DNA of 32,774 bases from Bradyrhizobium sp. AUGA SZCCT0158 (GCF_018130065.1 NZ_JAFCME010000047.1:1-32774); one strand, 5' to 3'. Positions 17,288 through 25,717 are shown, counted from the first letter of the stretch. The notes: generated from the sequence alone by a model not told the origin. Program-made: numbers and translations.

Positions 17288-18094
17288 CTACTTCACGAAC
17301 GAACGCGACGGCGGCAGGTGCAAGGCAAACGCATCGACCTTGTCGCTGGCGCGCGGATATATTTCGCTCACGATCGGATCATGGCCGGGAATGAAGCGGT
17401 CGGGGTGGCCGGCCAGCTTTTCAACGATCTCCCAGCCTTGCACCATGTCGCCGACATTGTAGACGATCGGAAACGGGCTGCGCTTCTGCAGGTTGGCGTA
17501 GTAATGCGCGGCATCCGAGGCCAGCACCACCGGCCCGCGCGCGGTCTCGACCCGCACCACCTGTAAACCATCGGAATGGCCGCCGACGCGATGCACGGTG
17601 ACGCCGGGCGCGATCTCGCCATCACCATTATGGAACGTGGCGCGCTCGCCATAGACATGGCGCACCATGAGCGTGACGTGCTCGACGGAGAACGGATGCC
17701 TGATCAGGCCGTTGCACATGCAGCGCCCGGTCGCGTAGCTCATCTCGCGATCCTGCAGATGGAATCGGGCGCCGGGGAAGCGGTCGAGATTGCCGGCGTG
17801 ATCGTAATGCAGATGGGTGACGACGACGTCCTTGATACTGTCGGCCTTGACGCCAAACGCTTCCAGCGCGTCGACCGGATTGAGATTGAGCTTGCGCGAC
17901 CGCGCCTTGGCTTCCTCGGCGTTGAAACCGGTATCGACCAGGATCTCGCGGCCGTGGCCGCGGATCAGCCAGACGAAGTAATCGAGGTCCTGCGCCGTGG
18001 TGTCGTGCGGATCCGGTATCAGGAAATTCAGATGAGGGGTGCGCGGCGACATCGTCGCATAGCGCAGTGCGTAGATTTCGTAGGCATTTCCCAT
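17288..18094 (-). CDS. MBL-fold lactonase-like enzyme (AHL lactonase family)
   Basis: A 268-residue zinc hydrolase with the full motif H94-L-H96-Y-D98-H99 and the later ligands H173 (GGHSDG), D194 (LASDAAHYY) and H238 (FIPGHDP). This pattern matches the AiiA/AttM-type N-acyl-homoserine lactonase family, which opens lactone rings, but members with other lactone substrates are common. ATG 18094 starts the conserved sequence (GNAYEIYALRYAT); the frame is open for 75 further codons upstream without family resemblance. A weak ribosome site, AAGAAAAG, lies about 8 bases before it. It forms a two-gene unit with the RidA-family gene. No LuxI/LuxR genes are in the window, so a quorum-quenching role is not supported by context. 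Confidence 0.85.
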   Translation of the reverse strand: MGNAYEIYALRYATMSPRTPHLNFLIPDPHDTTAQDLDYFVWLIRGHGREILVDTGFNAEEAKARSRKLNLNPVDALEAFGVKADSIKDVVVTHLHYDHAGNLDRFPGARFHLQDREMSYATGRCMCNGLIRHPFSVEHVTLMVRHVYGERATFHNGDGEIAPGVTVHRVGGHSDGLQVVRVETARGPVVLASDAAHYYANLQKRSPFPIVYNVGDMVQGWEIVEKLAGHPDRFIPGHDPIVSEIYPRASDKVDAFALHLPPSRSFVK

Positions 18095-18523
18095 CGGTGT
18101 CACTTTTCTTGAGGTTTGAGTTTTGGCCGACGTCCACAACAAGCCATCGTCATCCGCAAAGGTCAAACCGGCAGTGCGAATGACCATCACGTGACGGCGG
18201 CGGGCGCACCCAATGTGAGCCCCGGTTACACCGCCGGTGGCCAGCCGGGCACCAGGGCCACGGCTGGCACCTGGGAAGGATTCACGCAACCACCGGATGA
18301 TCACGCACCGCAATTTCACGACGAACGGGATTTATTCCGCTTCAATCCCCAAGGAATCCCCAGGGGTTCGTCGCGGGTTCGTCGCGGTGAATTGTCGCAA
18401 TTAACGTTGCCTTCGCAAGTGGTTGACGGCCTGCGGGGCTCGTTTGATAATGCGGTTTGCGTGGAGTATGGTCGCCGCGGCGCAAGCTCGGATCGGCGCT
18501 TTTTTGGCTGGACTGCGGTGATA
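18095..18523. other. Intergenic region upstream of the pseudo-caspase gene
   Basis: About 430 bases between divergent genes. The plus frame is open from 18116 and joins the downstream gene, but its predicted sequence is low in conservation signals, precedes a clear signal peptide and contains the promoter listed next, so I treat it as non-coding. An 11-base unit (GGGTTCGTCGC) is repeated in tandem near 18365-18387. Nothing else is recognised. Confidence 0.6.
18423..18451 (+). promoter_or_regulatory. Sigma-70-type promoter for the pseudo-caspase gene
   Basis: TTGACG (18423-18428), a 17-base spacer, then GATAAT (18446-18451). Each box is one base off the consensus and the spacing is ideal. The expected start of transcription near 18458 leaves a leader of about 65 bases before ATG 18524. 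It is one of the clearest promoters in the window. Confidence 0.65.
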
Positions 18524-20071
18524 ATGAAAATCCGCCTTGCATTGCTGCTTACAGTGATTTTTTCGGTGGCGTCGATCGCCCCGTCGTTCGGGGCCGGCGA
18601 GCGCTTTGCGCTGGTGATCGGCAATTCGAAATATCCGGACGCCGAAGCGCCGCTGAAAGAGCCGATCAACGACGCGCGCGATGTCGCCGAAGAACTCAAG
18701 CGCGACGGCTTCAACGTCGATATCGGCGAAAACCTCACCGGCGACGGCATGCGCCGGGCCTTCGAGCGCCTGTATGGAAAGATCAAGCCCGGCTCGGTCG
18801 CCCTGATCTTCTTCTCGGGTTTCGGCATCCAGGCGAACCGCCAGAGCTACATGATCCCGGTCGACGCGCAGATCTGGGCCGAGGCCGACGTTCGCCGCGA
18901 CGGCTTCAGCCTCGAGATGGTGCTGGGCGAGATCAACAGCCGCGGCGCCGGCGTCAAGATCGCCCTGGTCGACGCCTCCCGGCGCAATCCTTTCGAGCGC
19001 CGGTTCCGCAGTTTTTCCGCCGGACTTGCGCCGGTCATTGCGCCGAACGGCTCTCTGGTGATGTATTCGGCGGCCCTTTCGTCGGTCATTTCGGATAATG
19101 GCAGCGATCGCAGCCTGTTCGTGCGGGAACTGCTCAAGGAAATCCGCACCCCCGATTTGATGGCCGAGGAAACCTTGAATCGCACCCGGGTCGGCGTCAC
19201 GCGCGCCTCGCGCCAGGAACAGGTGCCGTGGATTTCGTCGTCGCTGGCCGAGGATTTCTCCTTCATCCCGGGTGGTGGCGCAGGGCCGAAGACTTCGAGT
19301 CCGCCCCCGCCGGCCCCGCCTCCGGTTGCCGCCGCCCCATCCCCGCCGCCGGTCGCCGCCGCTCCGTCGCCTCCTCCCGCTCCGACACCGGCGCCTGCTC
19401 CGGCACCGCCGCCCGCCGGGGCCCAGGTGGCCGTTGCGCCGCCCGCACCGCCCCAGCCTGCACCGCCGCAGCCCCCCGCTCCGCCGCAGCCGCCAAAACA
19501 GGTCGAAGTCACGATCCCGCCGCCGGCTCCGCCGGCCAAGCCGACCGAGAGTAACACGGCGATCGCGGCGCTCGCCGATGATCCGACCATCAAGAGCCTC
19601 ACCGCCAGGCTCAACGACAACCCCGACGATGGGGCCGCGCTGTACCGGCGGGGCCAGGTCTATGCCAGCAAGGGCGCTTACGAACTCGCGATCAAGGATT
19701 TCAACAATTCGCTCCGGCTCAACCCGAAGGATGTGGAAGCCTACAACAACCGCTGTTGGGCCCGCACGGTCATCGGCGACCTGCAGGCCGCGCTGAAGGA
19801 CTGCAACGAGGCGCTGCGGCTGCGGCCGAATTTCGTCGATGCGCTGGACAGCCGCGGCCTGGTCAACCTCAAGAGCGGACAGACCAAGAATGCAATTGCC
19901 GACTTCGACGCCGCGCTGAAGATCAACCCGAGATTGACCTCGTCTCTGTACGGACGCGGCGTTGCCAAGAAGCGCAACGGCTCGATCCCGGAAGGCGATC
20001 TGGATATTAGCAACGCCAAGGCGATGGATCCGAATATCGTTAAGGAATTCGCCGATTACGGGGTACAGTGA
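18524..20071 (+). CDS. Secreted caspase-fold (C14) protein with TPRs; catalytic dyad lost
   Basis: A 515-residue protein: signal peptide 1-24; caspase-like p20 domain about 26-245 (RFALVIGNSKY, then KPGSVALIFFSGFG and IALVDASRRNPF); Pro/Ala-rich linker about 256-340; and about four TPR motifs 370-505. In active family members the histidine lies in YYSGHG and the cysteine in DACR(D/N)NP. Here those positions are F100 (FFSGFG) and S152 (VDASRRNPF), so the protein should not be a cysteine protease. The fold landmarks around both sites are intact, which argues for a maintained non-catalytic role, perhaps protein binding in the periplasm. ATG 18524 is chosen because it begins the signal peptide. 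An OmpA-domain gene follows 137 bases later and may be functionally linked. Confidence 0.9.
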   Translation: MKIRLALLLTVIFSVASIAPSFGAGERFALVIGNSKYPDAEAPLKEPINDARDVAEELKRDGFNVDIGENLTGDGMRRAFERLYGKIKPGSVALIFFSGFGIQANRQSYMIPVDAQIWAEADVRRDGFSLEMVLGEINSRGAGVKIALVDASRRNPFERRFRSFSAGLAPVIAPNGSLVMYSAALSSVISDNGSDRSLFVRELLKEIRTPDLMAEETLNRTRVGVTRASRQEQVPWISSSLAEDFSFIPGGGAGPKTSSPPPPAPPPVAAAPSPPPVAAAPSPPPAPTPAPAPAPPPAGAQVAVAPPAPPQPAPPQPPAPPQPPKQVEVTIPPPAPPAKPTESNTAIAALADDPTIKSLTARLNDNPDDGAALYRRGQVYASKGAYELAIKDFNNSLRLNPKDVEAYNNRCWARTVIGDLQAALKDCNEALRLRPNFVDALDSRGLVNLKSGQTKNAIADFDAALKINPRLTSSLYGRGVAKKRNGSIPEGDLDISNAKAMDPNIVKEFADYGVQ

Positions 20072-20208
20072 CGATTATTTGACGCTAAGTGGCGGCCCCC
20101 TCGAACCGGCAGGCGGGCGGCTAGACTAACCGTAATAGGCCGCGACCGGATTGGTCCCGGCAGCTCATTTGAATCACGTTTTGGAACCACGCGCAGGAGG
20201 GACTGGTA

Positions 20209-20880
20209 ATGTCACAGAGCTCTGGAACAAAGACCCTGACCGGAATCCTTTCGATCGCGACGCTCGGCGCCGCCCTCTGCTTTGGCATGGCCAGCGCGGT
20301 TGCCGAGGAGAAGGCCAAGAACGTGACCGAGGATCAGATCCTCCGCGCGCTGGCGCCGGAGAAAAAGCCGCTGACCCGCGGCCTGTCGGTCGGTCCGCAG
20401 CAGGTTGATCAGGCCGCAGTCGCCGCCGAAGGGCAGTTCGTCCAGAAGATCCGCGGCCGCTCGACGCGGTCGCTGACGTTCACCGAGCGTGAAGAGATCG
20501 CCGCGATCGTCAAGGACAAGCCCAAGATCGATCTGGAAATCAACTTCGACTACAACTCGGCCGATATCAGCCCCAGATCGCTGGCATCGGTTCAGGCGCT
20601 CGGCCGCGCATTGTCCAATTCCGACCTGAAAGGCTCGACCTTCGTGGTCGCCGGTCATACCGACGCAGCCGGCGGCGAAGGCTACAACCAGGACCTTTCC
20701 GAGCGGCGCGCCGACGCGATCAAGCGCTATCTGGTCGACAAATACGGCATCAACGGCACCGATCTGGTGACCGTCGGTTACGGCAAGAGCAAGCTGAAGG
20801 ACCCGAACCAGCCGATGGCCGAAGCCAATCGCCGCGTGCAGGTTGTGAACATGGAGAACAAGGCCACTGCGTCCAAATAG
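20209..20880 (+). CDS. OmpA-family peptidoglycan-binding protein
   Basis: A 223-residue exported protein. AGGAGGGA precedes ATG 20209 at normal spacing. Residues 1-32 form a signal peptide with an AxA-type site (AVA before EEKAK). Residues about 105-215 are an OmpA C-terminal domain: EINFDYNSADISP, VAGHTDAAGGEGYNQDLSERRADAIKRYLV, and NRRVQVVN, including the Asp and Arg that hold diaminopimelate of peptidoglycan. No beta-barrel precedes it and no lipobox Cys is seen, so it is likely a soluble periplasmic wall-binding protein. It follows the pseudo-caspase gene in the same direction and ends at a strong terminator. Confidence 0.92.
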   Translation: MSQSSGTKTLTGILSIATLGAALCFGMASAVAEEKAKNVTEDQILRALAPEKKPLTRGLSVGPQQVDQAAVAAEGQFVQKIRGRSTRSLTFTEREEIAAIVKDKPKIDLEINFDYNSADISPRSLASVQALGRALSNSDLKGSTFVVAGHTDAAGGEGYNQDLSERRADAIKRYLVDKYGINGTDLVTVGYGKSKLKDPNQPMAEANRRVQVVNMENKATASK

Positions 20881-20924
20881 CCTGTTCAAGTAGGCCGTGG
20901 CGTTGACCTAGATTTTCCGGCTAC

Positions 20925-20965
20925 AATGCGTCCCGCAGCACCCTCGCGGGACGCATTTTGTTTTG
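20925..20965 (+). terminator. Rho-independent terminator after the OmpA-family gene
   Basis: A perfect 12-bp stem, AATGCGTCCCGC (20925-20936) with GCGGGACGCATT (20946-20957), has a 9-base loop and is followed by TTGTTTT. It ends transcription 45 bases after the stop codon and insulates the efflux operon downstream. Confidence 0.9.
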
Positions 20966-21036
20966 GGTTCATTGTGATTTTCGGTGAACCGGATGCACCC
21001 CGCTTCATTTGACTTCCAGTCTGGACTGATCCGGCG

Positions 21037-21966
21037 ATGAAACTCTCCGAATACCTCAAACCTGCGCTCGGAGTAGCGTTCGTTGTCGTTGTAGGTAGCT
21101 TCTACTACTGGTTCGAGCACCGCTCCCGTCCCGAGCCCAAGGAGGCGCCCAGCCAGGCGCTGGTGATCGTGACCAAATCCACCAATGCCTGCTTCTCCGA
21201 CATGGTGCGGGTCACCGGATTTATCGTGCCGCGCCGCGAAGCGCAGGTCGGCGTCGATCAGGAAGGCTCCAGGGTCACCGATGTCTTCGTCCGCGAAGGC
21301 GACATGGTGACGGACAATCAGGAATTGGCACGCCTGACCGCACCGCCGCAGCAGCCGGGAGCTCCGGGCGGCGGCAGGAGCGGACCGGTATCGCTGCGCA
21401 CGCCTGGCCCAGGCCTCGTTACCGAAGTCAGGACCGCCGTCGGGGCGCCGGCCTCGCCGCAGGCCGGACCGATGTTCCGGATTTCCGTCAACAACGAGAT
21501 CGAGCTGGAGGCCGAAGTGCCGAGCGTCCATCTGCTCAAGCTCAATCCCGGCGCCACGGTGCGGATCAGCCGCGACGACGCGCCCGATCTGGTCGGCAAG
21601 ATCAGGCAAATCTCGCCGCAGATCGACCGCGCCACCCAGCTCGGCAAGGTCAGGATTTCCCTGAACAACAATCCCTCGCTCAAGGTCGGCATGTTCGCCC
21701 GCGCCAATATCGACGCCAAGCGCAGCTGTGGCGTCGCGGTGCCGCGTACCGCCATCGACCGCCTGACCCTGCAGGTGGTCAAGGAAAACAACAGGATCGA
21801 GACGCGAAAAGTCCGGGTCGGACTGACATCAGACACCTCTACGGAAATTCTTGAAGGCCTCGCCGTCGGTGAAACCGTCGTGGCCGACGCTGGAACCTCG
21901 CTGCATGACGGCGACCAGATCAAGACCATGTTTGCCGACGAACTCGAGCGCACGCGGACACGATAA
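21037..21966 (+). CDS. RND efflux periplasmic adaptor (HlyD/AcrA type)
   Basis: Membrane-fusion protein of 309 residues that would link the inner-membrane pump encoded next to an outer-membrane channel. It has an N-terminal membrane anchor at about 8-26, a split biotinyl-lipoyl-like region (VTGFIVPRREAQVGVDQEGSRVTDVFVREGDMV ... GPGLVTEV), then beta-barrel and membrane-proximal domains (LNPGATVRISRDDAPDLVGKIRQISPQID; VPRTAID). The alpha-hairpin between the lipoyl halves is very short, a Gly/Pro-rich stretch instead of the usual long coiled coil. That matters because the hairpin normally contacts the outer-membrane channel. Its stop (TAA, 21964-21966) is directly followed by the ATG of the pump gene. 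No strong ribosome site is visible. Confidence 0.9.
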   Translation: MKLSEYLKPALGVAFVVVVGSFYYWFEHRSRPEPKEAPSQALVIVTKSTNACFSDMVRVTGFIVPRREAQVGVDQEGSRVTDVFVREGDMVTDNQELARLTAPPQQPGAPGGGRSGPVSLRTPGPGLVTEVRTAVGAPASPQAGPMFRISVNNEIELEAEVPSVHLLKLNPGATVRISRDDAPDLVGKIRQISPQIDRATQLGKVRISLNNNPSLKVGMFARANIDAKRSCGVAVPRTAIDRLTLQVVKENNRIETRKVRVGLTSDTSTEILEGLAVGETVVADAGTSLHDGDQIKTMFADELERTRTR

Positions 21967-24900
21967 ATGGCTTTGAACATCTCGGCATGGTCGATCCGGA
22001 ACCCGCTTCCGTCCATCGTCTTTTCAATCATTCTTCTGGTGTTGGGATGGGTCAGCTTCACCAAGCTCGCGGTCACGCGGCTGCCGAGCGCCGACATCCC
22101 CGTGATCTCGGTGGCGGTCTCGCAGTTCGGCGCGGCGCCCTCGGAGCTTGAATCTCAGGTCACCAAGACGATCGAGGACGGCGTATCCGGCGTCGAGGGC
22201 GTGCGGCACATTTCCTCGTCGATCACCGACGGGCTGTCGCTGACCACGATCCAGTTCGCGCTCGAAACCAACACCGACCGTGCGCTGAACGACATCAAGG
22301 ACGCCGTCACCCGCGTTCGCGCCAGTCTGCCGCAAAACGTCACCGAACCGCTGATCCAGCGCGTCGACGTGATCGGCCTGCCGATCGTCACCTATGCCGC
22401 GATCTCTCCGGGCAAGACGCCGGAGCAGCTCTCCTATTTCGTCGACGACGTCGTCAAACGCGCGCTGCAGGGTGTCCGCGGCGTCGCCCAGGTCGAGCGC
22501 ATCGGCGGTGTCGAGCGCGAGATTCTGGTCTCGCTCGATCCCGACCGGTTGCAGGCCTCGGGACTGACCGCCGTCAATGTCAGCCAGATCCTGCGCGGCA
22601 CCAATGTCGACCTCGCCGGCGGCCGCGCCGGTATCGGCAACAACGACCAGGCGATCCGCACGCTCGCCGGCGCCAAGACGCTGAACGAACTCGCCGGCAC
22701 CATGATCCCGCTGTTCGGCGGCGGCGAAGTGCGGCTCGACGATCTCGGCACCGTCACCGACACCATCGCCGATCGCCGGACCTTTGCCCGCTTCAACGGC
22801 GAGCCGGTGGTCGCCCTCGGCATCAAGCGTTCGAAGGGCGCCAGCGACGTGGTGGTCGCTGCCGCCGTGCAAAAACGCATCGATGCGCTGAAGGCGGCCT
22901 ATCCCGACGTCGACCTGAAGATGATCGACACATCGGTCGATTTCACCAAGGGCAATTACGAGGCGGCGATCTCGACCCTGTTCGAGGGCGCCATTCTCGC
23001 CGTCATCGTCGTGCTGTTGTTCCTGCGCGACATCCGCGCCACGATCATCGCCGCGATCTCGCTGCCGCTGTCGATCTTCCCGGCGTTCTGGGTGATGGAT
23101 CTGCTCGGCTTCTCGCTCAACCTCGTCAGCTTCCTCGCCATCACGCTGTCGACGGGTATTCTGGTCGACGACGCCATCGTCGAGATCGAAAACATCGTCC
23201 GCCACATGCGCATGGGCAAGACGCCCTATCGCGCGGCGTTGGAAGCCGCCGACGAAATCGGCCTCGCCGTGATCGCGATCTCGCTGACCATCATCGCGAT
23301 CTTCGCGCCGGCGAGCTTCATGTCCGGGATCGCCGGGCAGTTCTTCAAGCAATTCGGCATCACCGTATCGGTGCAGGTGTTCTTCTCGCTGCTGGCGGCG
23401 CGCTTCGTCACGCCGGTGCTGGCGGCCTACTTCCTCAAGGATCACCCGCATGAGGACCCGCCGCCCGGGCGCTTGCTGAAGGGTTACACCAGGCTCGTGA
23501 CATGGTCGGTGAAACACTACTTCATCACCGTGCTGGCCGGACTTGCGATATTCGCCGCCTCGATCTGGAGCATCACGCTGCTGCCGCAGGGCTTCCTGCC
23601 GGCGCAGGACACCGCGCGCTCGCTGCTGGCGATGGAGCTGCCGCCAGGCTCGCAACTCGCCTACACCGAGAAGGTGACGGAGGAAATCGTCCAGCGCCTG
23701 CGCAAGCGTCCCGAGATCAAGAGCATATTCGTCGATGGCGGCCGGGTGCCGCCGGGAACGCAGGAAGTGCGGCGCGCTGCGCTGATCATCAACTACACGC
23801 CGAAGAAAGACCGCGACAGCAAGCACACCCAGCGCCTGCTCGAGCTCGATATCAGCAAGGAACTGGAAAACGTCCCGGACATCCGGTTCTGGTTCCTCGA
23901 TGAAAACGGCCTGCGTGCCATTTCGCTCGTCGTGACCGGCATCGACAGCAACATCGTCGGCAACGTCGCCAACGAACTCGCGACCCAAATGAAGCGGATT
24001 CCGATCATCGCCAACGTGATCTCGGAAACCTCGCTCGACCGGCCGGAGCTTCGGATTCGCCCAAGGGCCGAACTGGCGGCACGGCTTGGCGTCTCCACCG
24101 AAAGCCTGTCGCAGACCATCCGTGTCGCCACCATCGGCGACGTCGGTCCGGCGCTCGCCAAGTTCGATGCCGGCGACCGCCAGGTGCCGATCCGCGTCCA
24201 GCTCGAGGACAGCGCGCGCGGCGACCTCCAGATGCTGCAGCAATTGCGGGTGCCGCTCGGCCAGCGCGGCGAGCGCGGCGGCGTGCCGCTGTCTGTCGTC
24301 GCCGACATCCAGCTCGACCAGGGCCCGACCAGCATCAACCGTTACGACCGGGAACGGCAGGCCACCGTCGCAGCCGACCTCGTCGGCACCGCGGCGCTGG
24401 GCGACGCTACCAAGATGATCTACGACCTGCCCGTGATGAAGAGCCTGCCGAAGGGCGTCAAGGTCAGCCCGTCGGGTGACGCCGAAAGCCTGGCCGAATT
24501 GTCGGACGGCTTTGCCACCGCCATCACCGCCGGCCTGATGATGGTCTACGCCGTGCTGGTGCTGTTGTTCGGCACCTTCCTGCAGCCGATCACCATCCTG
24601 TTCTCGCTGCCGCTTTCGATCGGCGGCGCGATCGCAGCCTTGCTGCTGACCGGCAAGCAGCTGACCACACCGGTGTGGATCGGCATCCTGATGCTGATGG
24701 GCATCGTCACCAAGAACGCCATCATGCTGGTGGAGTTCGCGGTCGAGTCGATCCGCGAAGGCAACAAGCGCGATTTTGCGATCATCGACGCCGGCATCAA
24801 GCGCGCCCGTCCCATCATCATGACCACCATCGCGATGGCGGCCGGCATGATGCCGTCAGCGCTGGCATTCGGCGCCGGCGGCGAGTTCCGTTCGCCGATG

Positions 24901-25134
24901 GCGCTCGCCGTGATCGGCGGCCTGATATTCTCGACGTTGCTGTCGTTGGTGTTCGTGCCGGCGATGTTCATGATGATGGACGATCTCGGCGCGCTGGCCT
25001 GGCGCTACGGCAAGCTACTGCTGGCCTCGGAAGCCGAGAGCGACGATGTTCCGCCGGGCGGCCATCACACCGCACCGCCTCCAGCCAAGGGACCGCCGCC
25101 GGTCCCGCCGGTGATGTCGCCCGCGGCGAAGTGA
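21967..25134 (+). CDS. RND family efflux pump, inner-membrane permease
   Basis: A 1055-residue proton-driven exporter of the AcrB/HAE1 type, with the usual two halves of six membrane helices and two large periplasmic loops each. The first helix follows the start (NPLPSIVFSIILLVLGWVSF). The proton-relay aspartates are present in the fourth helix region (TGILVDDAIVEIENIVRHM, about residue 400), and the second half repeats GILMLMGIVTKNAIMLVEFAVE. The C-terminus ends in a Pro-rich tail of about 30 residues not typical of AcrB. It starts one base after the adaptor stop, so the two are cotranslated. No outer-membrane factor gene follows; the system must borrow a TolC-like channel encoded elsewhere. 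Substrates cannot be predicted. Confidence 0.95.
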   Translation: MALNISAWSIRNPLPSIVFSIILLVLGWVSFTKLAVTRLPSADIPVISVAVSQFGAAPSELESQVTKTIEDGVSGVEGVRHISSSITDGLSLTTIQFALETNTDRALNDIKDAVTRVRASLPQNVTEPLIQRVDVIGLPIVTYAAISPGKTPEQLSYFVDDVVKRALQGVRGVAQVERIGGVEREILVSLDPDRLQASGLTAVNVSQILRGTNVDLAGGRAGIGNNDQAIRTLAGAKTLNELAGTMIPLFGGGEVRLDDLGTVTDTIADRRTFARFNGEPVVALGIKRSKGASDVVVAAAVQKRIDALKAAYPDVDLKMIDTSVDFTKGNYEAAISTLFEGAILAVIVVLLFLRDIRATIIAAISLPLSIFPAFWVMDLLGFSLNLVSFLAITLSTGILVDDAIVEIENIVRHMRMGKTPYRAALEAADEIGLAVIAISLTIIAIFAPASFMSGIAGQFFKQFGITVSVQVFFSLLAARFVTPVLAAYFLKDHPHEDPPPGRLLKGYTRLVTWSVKHYFITVLAGLAIFAASIWSITLLPQGFLPAQDTARSLLAMELPPGSQLAYTEKVTEEIVQRLRKRPEIKSIFVDGGRVPPGTQEVRRAALIINYTPKKDRDSKHTQRLLELDISKELENVPDIRFWFLDENGLRAISLVVTGIDSNIVGNVANELATQMKRIPIIANVISETSLDRPELRIRPRAELAARLGVSTESLSQTIRVATIGDVGPALAKFDAGDRQVPIRVQLEDSARGDLQMLQQLRVPLGQRGERGGVPLSVVADIQLDQGPTSINRYDRERQATVAADLVGTAALGDATKMIYDLPVMKSLPKGVKVSPSGDAESLAELSDGFATAITAGLMMVYAVLVLLFGTFLQPITILFSLPLSIGGAIAALLLTGKQLTTPVWIGILMLMGIVTKNAIMLVEFAVESIREGNKRDFAIIDAGIKRARPIIMTTIAMAAGMMPSALAFGAGGEFRSPMALAVIGGLIFSTLLSLVFVPAMFMMMDDLGALAWRYGKLLLASEAESDDVPPGGHHTAPPPAKGPPPVPPVMSPAAK

Positions 25135-25165
25135 GGGAGCACGCCTAATCACGCCATGCGCCCCA

Positions 25166-25450
25166 CTATTTGTCGGCTTTCCATGCCTTTCGCGAAGTGT
25201 GTCGAATATGTAAAATCTCGACAGCATCTCGCACCCGATAGAAAATCTTGTAGGGATAGCGAGCAACAAAGATGACCCGAACATCGGGGTTGTCCGTCTG
25301 ATATCCGATGTGTGGGTGGTCTTTGAGCTGCGCCACCGCCTCACGAATGCTTGTTGCCACATTCCTGCCGCCGCCGGCAGATCGCTCTCTTAAATATTCA
25401 AGTATTCGCTCTCGATCGGCGAACGCACCGGGCGTGTAGCGTATCCTCGT
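25166..25450 (-). pseudogene. ParE/RelE-family toxin with lost start codon
   Basis: The frame 25450-25166 encodes a full-length (94-residue) ParE-like toxin: RIRYTPGAFADRERILEYLRERS at the N-terminus, then RNVATSIREAV, DHPHIGYQTDNPDVRVIFVARYPYKIFYRV and ILHIRHTSR. But it has no ATG, GTG or TTG at the expected N-terminus. The codon where a start would fit is ACG (25450-25448). The only usual start is GTG 25360, which would drop the first 30 residues including the first helix. In the overlapping antitoxin frame the same four bases read CGA where a TGA stop would make a normal ATGA overlap. One T-to-C change would explain both. ACG can start weakly, so residual expression is possible. Confidence 0.7.
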
Positions 25451-25674
25451 CCCTTGTGGCGCTTGTCGGCGTGCGCAATGAGCTCATCCGACACGAATTC
25501 TCCACGATCAGCTTCGGCCAAACCTTTCCGGACCGCCGTGCGCTCGTCGTCTGACATTGTGTAGATGCCCGTACGGCGCGCCTCGATCTCCCGGGCGTAT
25601 TCGGCAAGCTCCTTCTGGTCCTCTTCAGGCCAAGTCGCAGCGTGCTCGATCACTTCTTGGAGTATTCTGTTCAT
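25390..25674 (-). CDS. Antitoxin of the ParE-type pair, probably read-through extended
   Basis: A 94-residue protein with an N-terminal helical region (MNRILQEVIEHAATWPEEDQKELAEYAREIEARR) and the toxin-neutralising-type segment SDDERTAVRKGLAEADRGEFVSDELIAHADKRHKG common in antitoxins paired with RelE/ParE toxins. Codon 76 is CGA; if it were TGA the protein would end at 75 residues, a typical size, in an ATGA overlap with the toxin. The 19 residues after it (RGYATRPVRSP...) are just the toxin's N-terminal region read in another frame and look non-native. A TATAAT box lies only 6 bases before the ATG. The exact antitoxin family is not certain. Confidence 0.75.
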   Translation of the reverse strand: MNRILQEVIEHAATWPEEDQKELAEYAREIEARRTGIYTMSDDERTAVRKGLAEADRGEFVSDELIAHADKRHKGRGYATRPVRSPIESEYLNI

Positions 25675-25680
25675 TTGCCG

Positions 25681-25686
25681 ATTATA
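25681..25686 (-). promoter_or_regulatory. -10 box of the toxin-antitoxin pair
   Basis: TATAAT on the minus strand matches the sigma-70 -10 consensus perfectly and ends 6 bases before the antitoxin ATG at 25674. A transcript from it would start at or next to the ATG, that is, leaderless or nearly so. That agrees with the lack of any ribosome site before this ATG. The -35 region is poor. Confidence 0.5.
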
Positions 25687-25717
25687 GCATGGCTGGCGAG
25701 ATCTGACGACCAGGCCG

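Noticed and set aside
17288..18094. Quorum-quenching function for the lactonase-like gene
   Set aside because: Only the fold and metal motif support it; no LuxI/LuxR context, so the substrate is left open.
18116..18523. N-terminal extension of the pseudo-caspase by 136 residues
   Set aside because: It would place a good promoter and a signal peptide inside the protein, and the extra sequence looks non-coding.
22024..24243. Long minus-strand open frame (739 codons) opposite the RND pump
   Set aside because: Same antisense artefact; the plus-strand pump has full family motifs.
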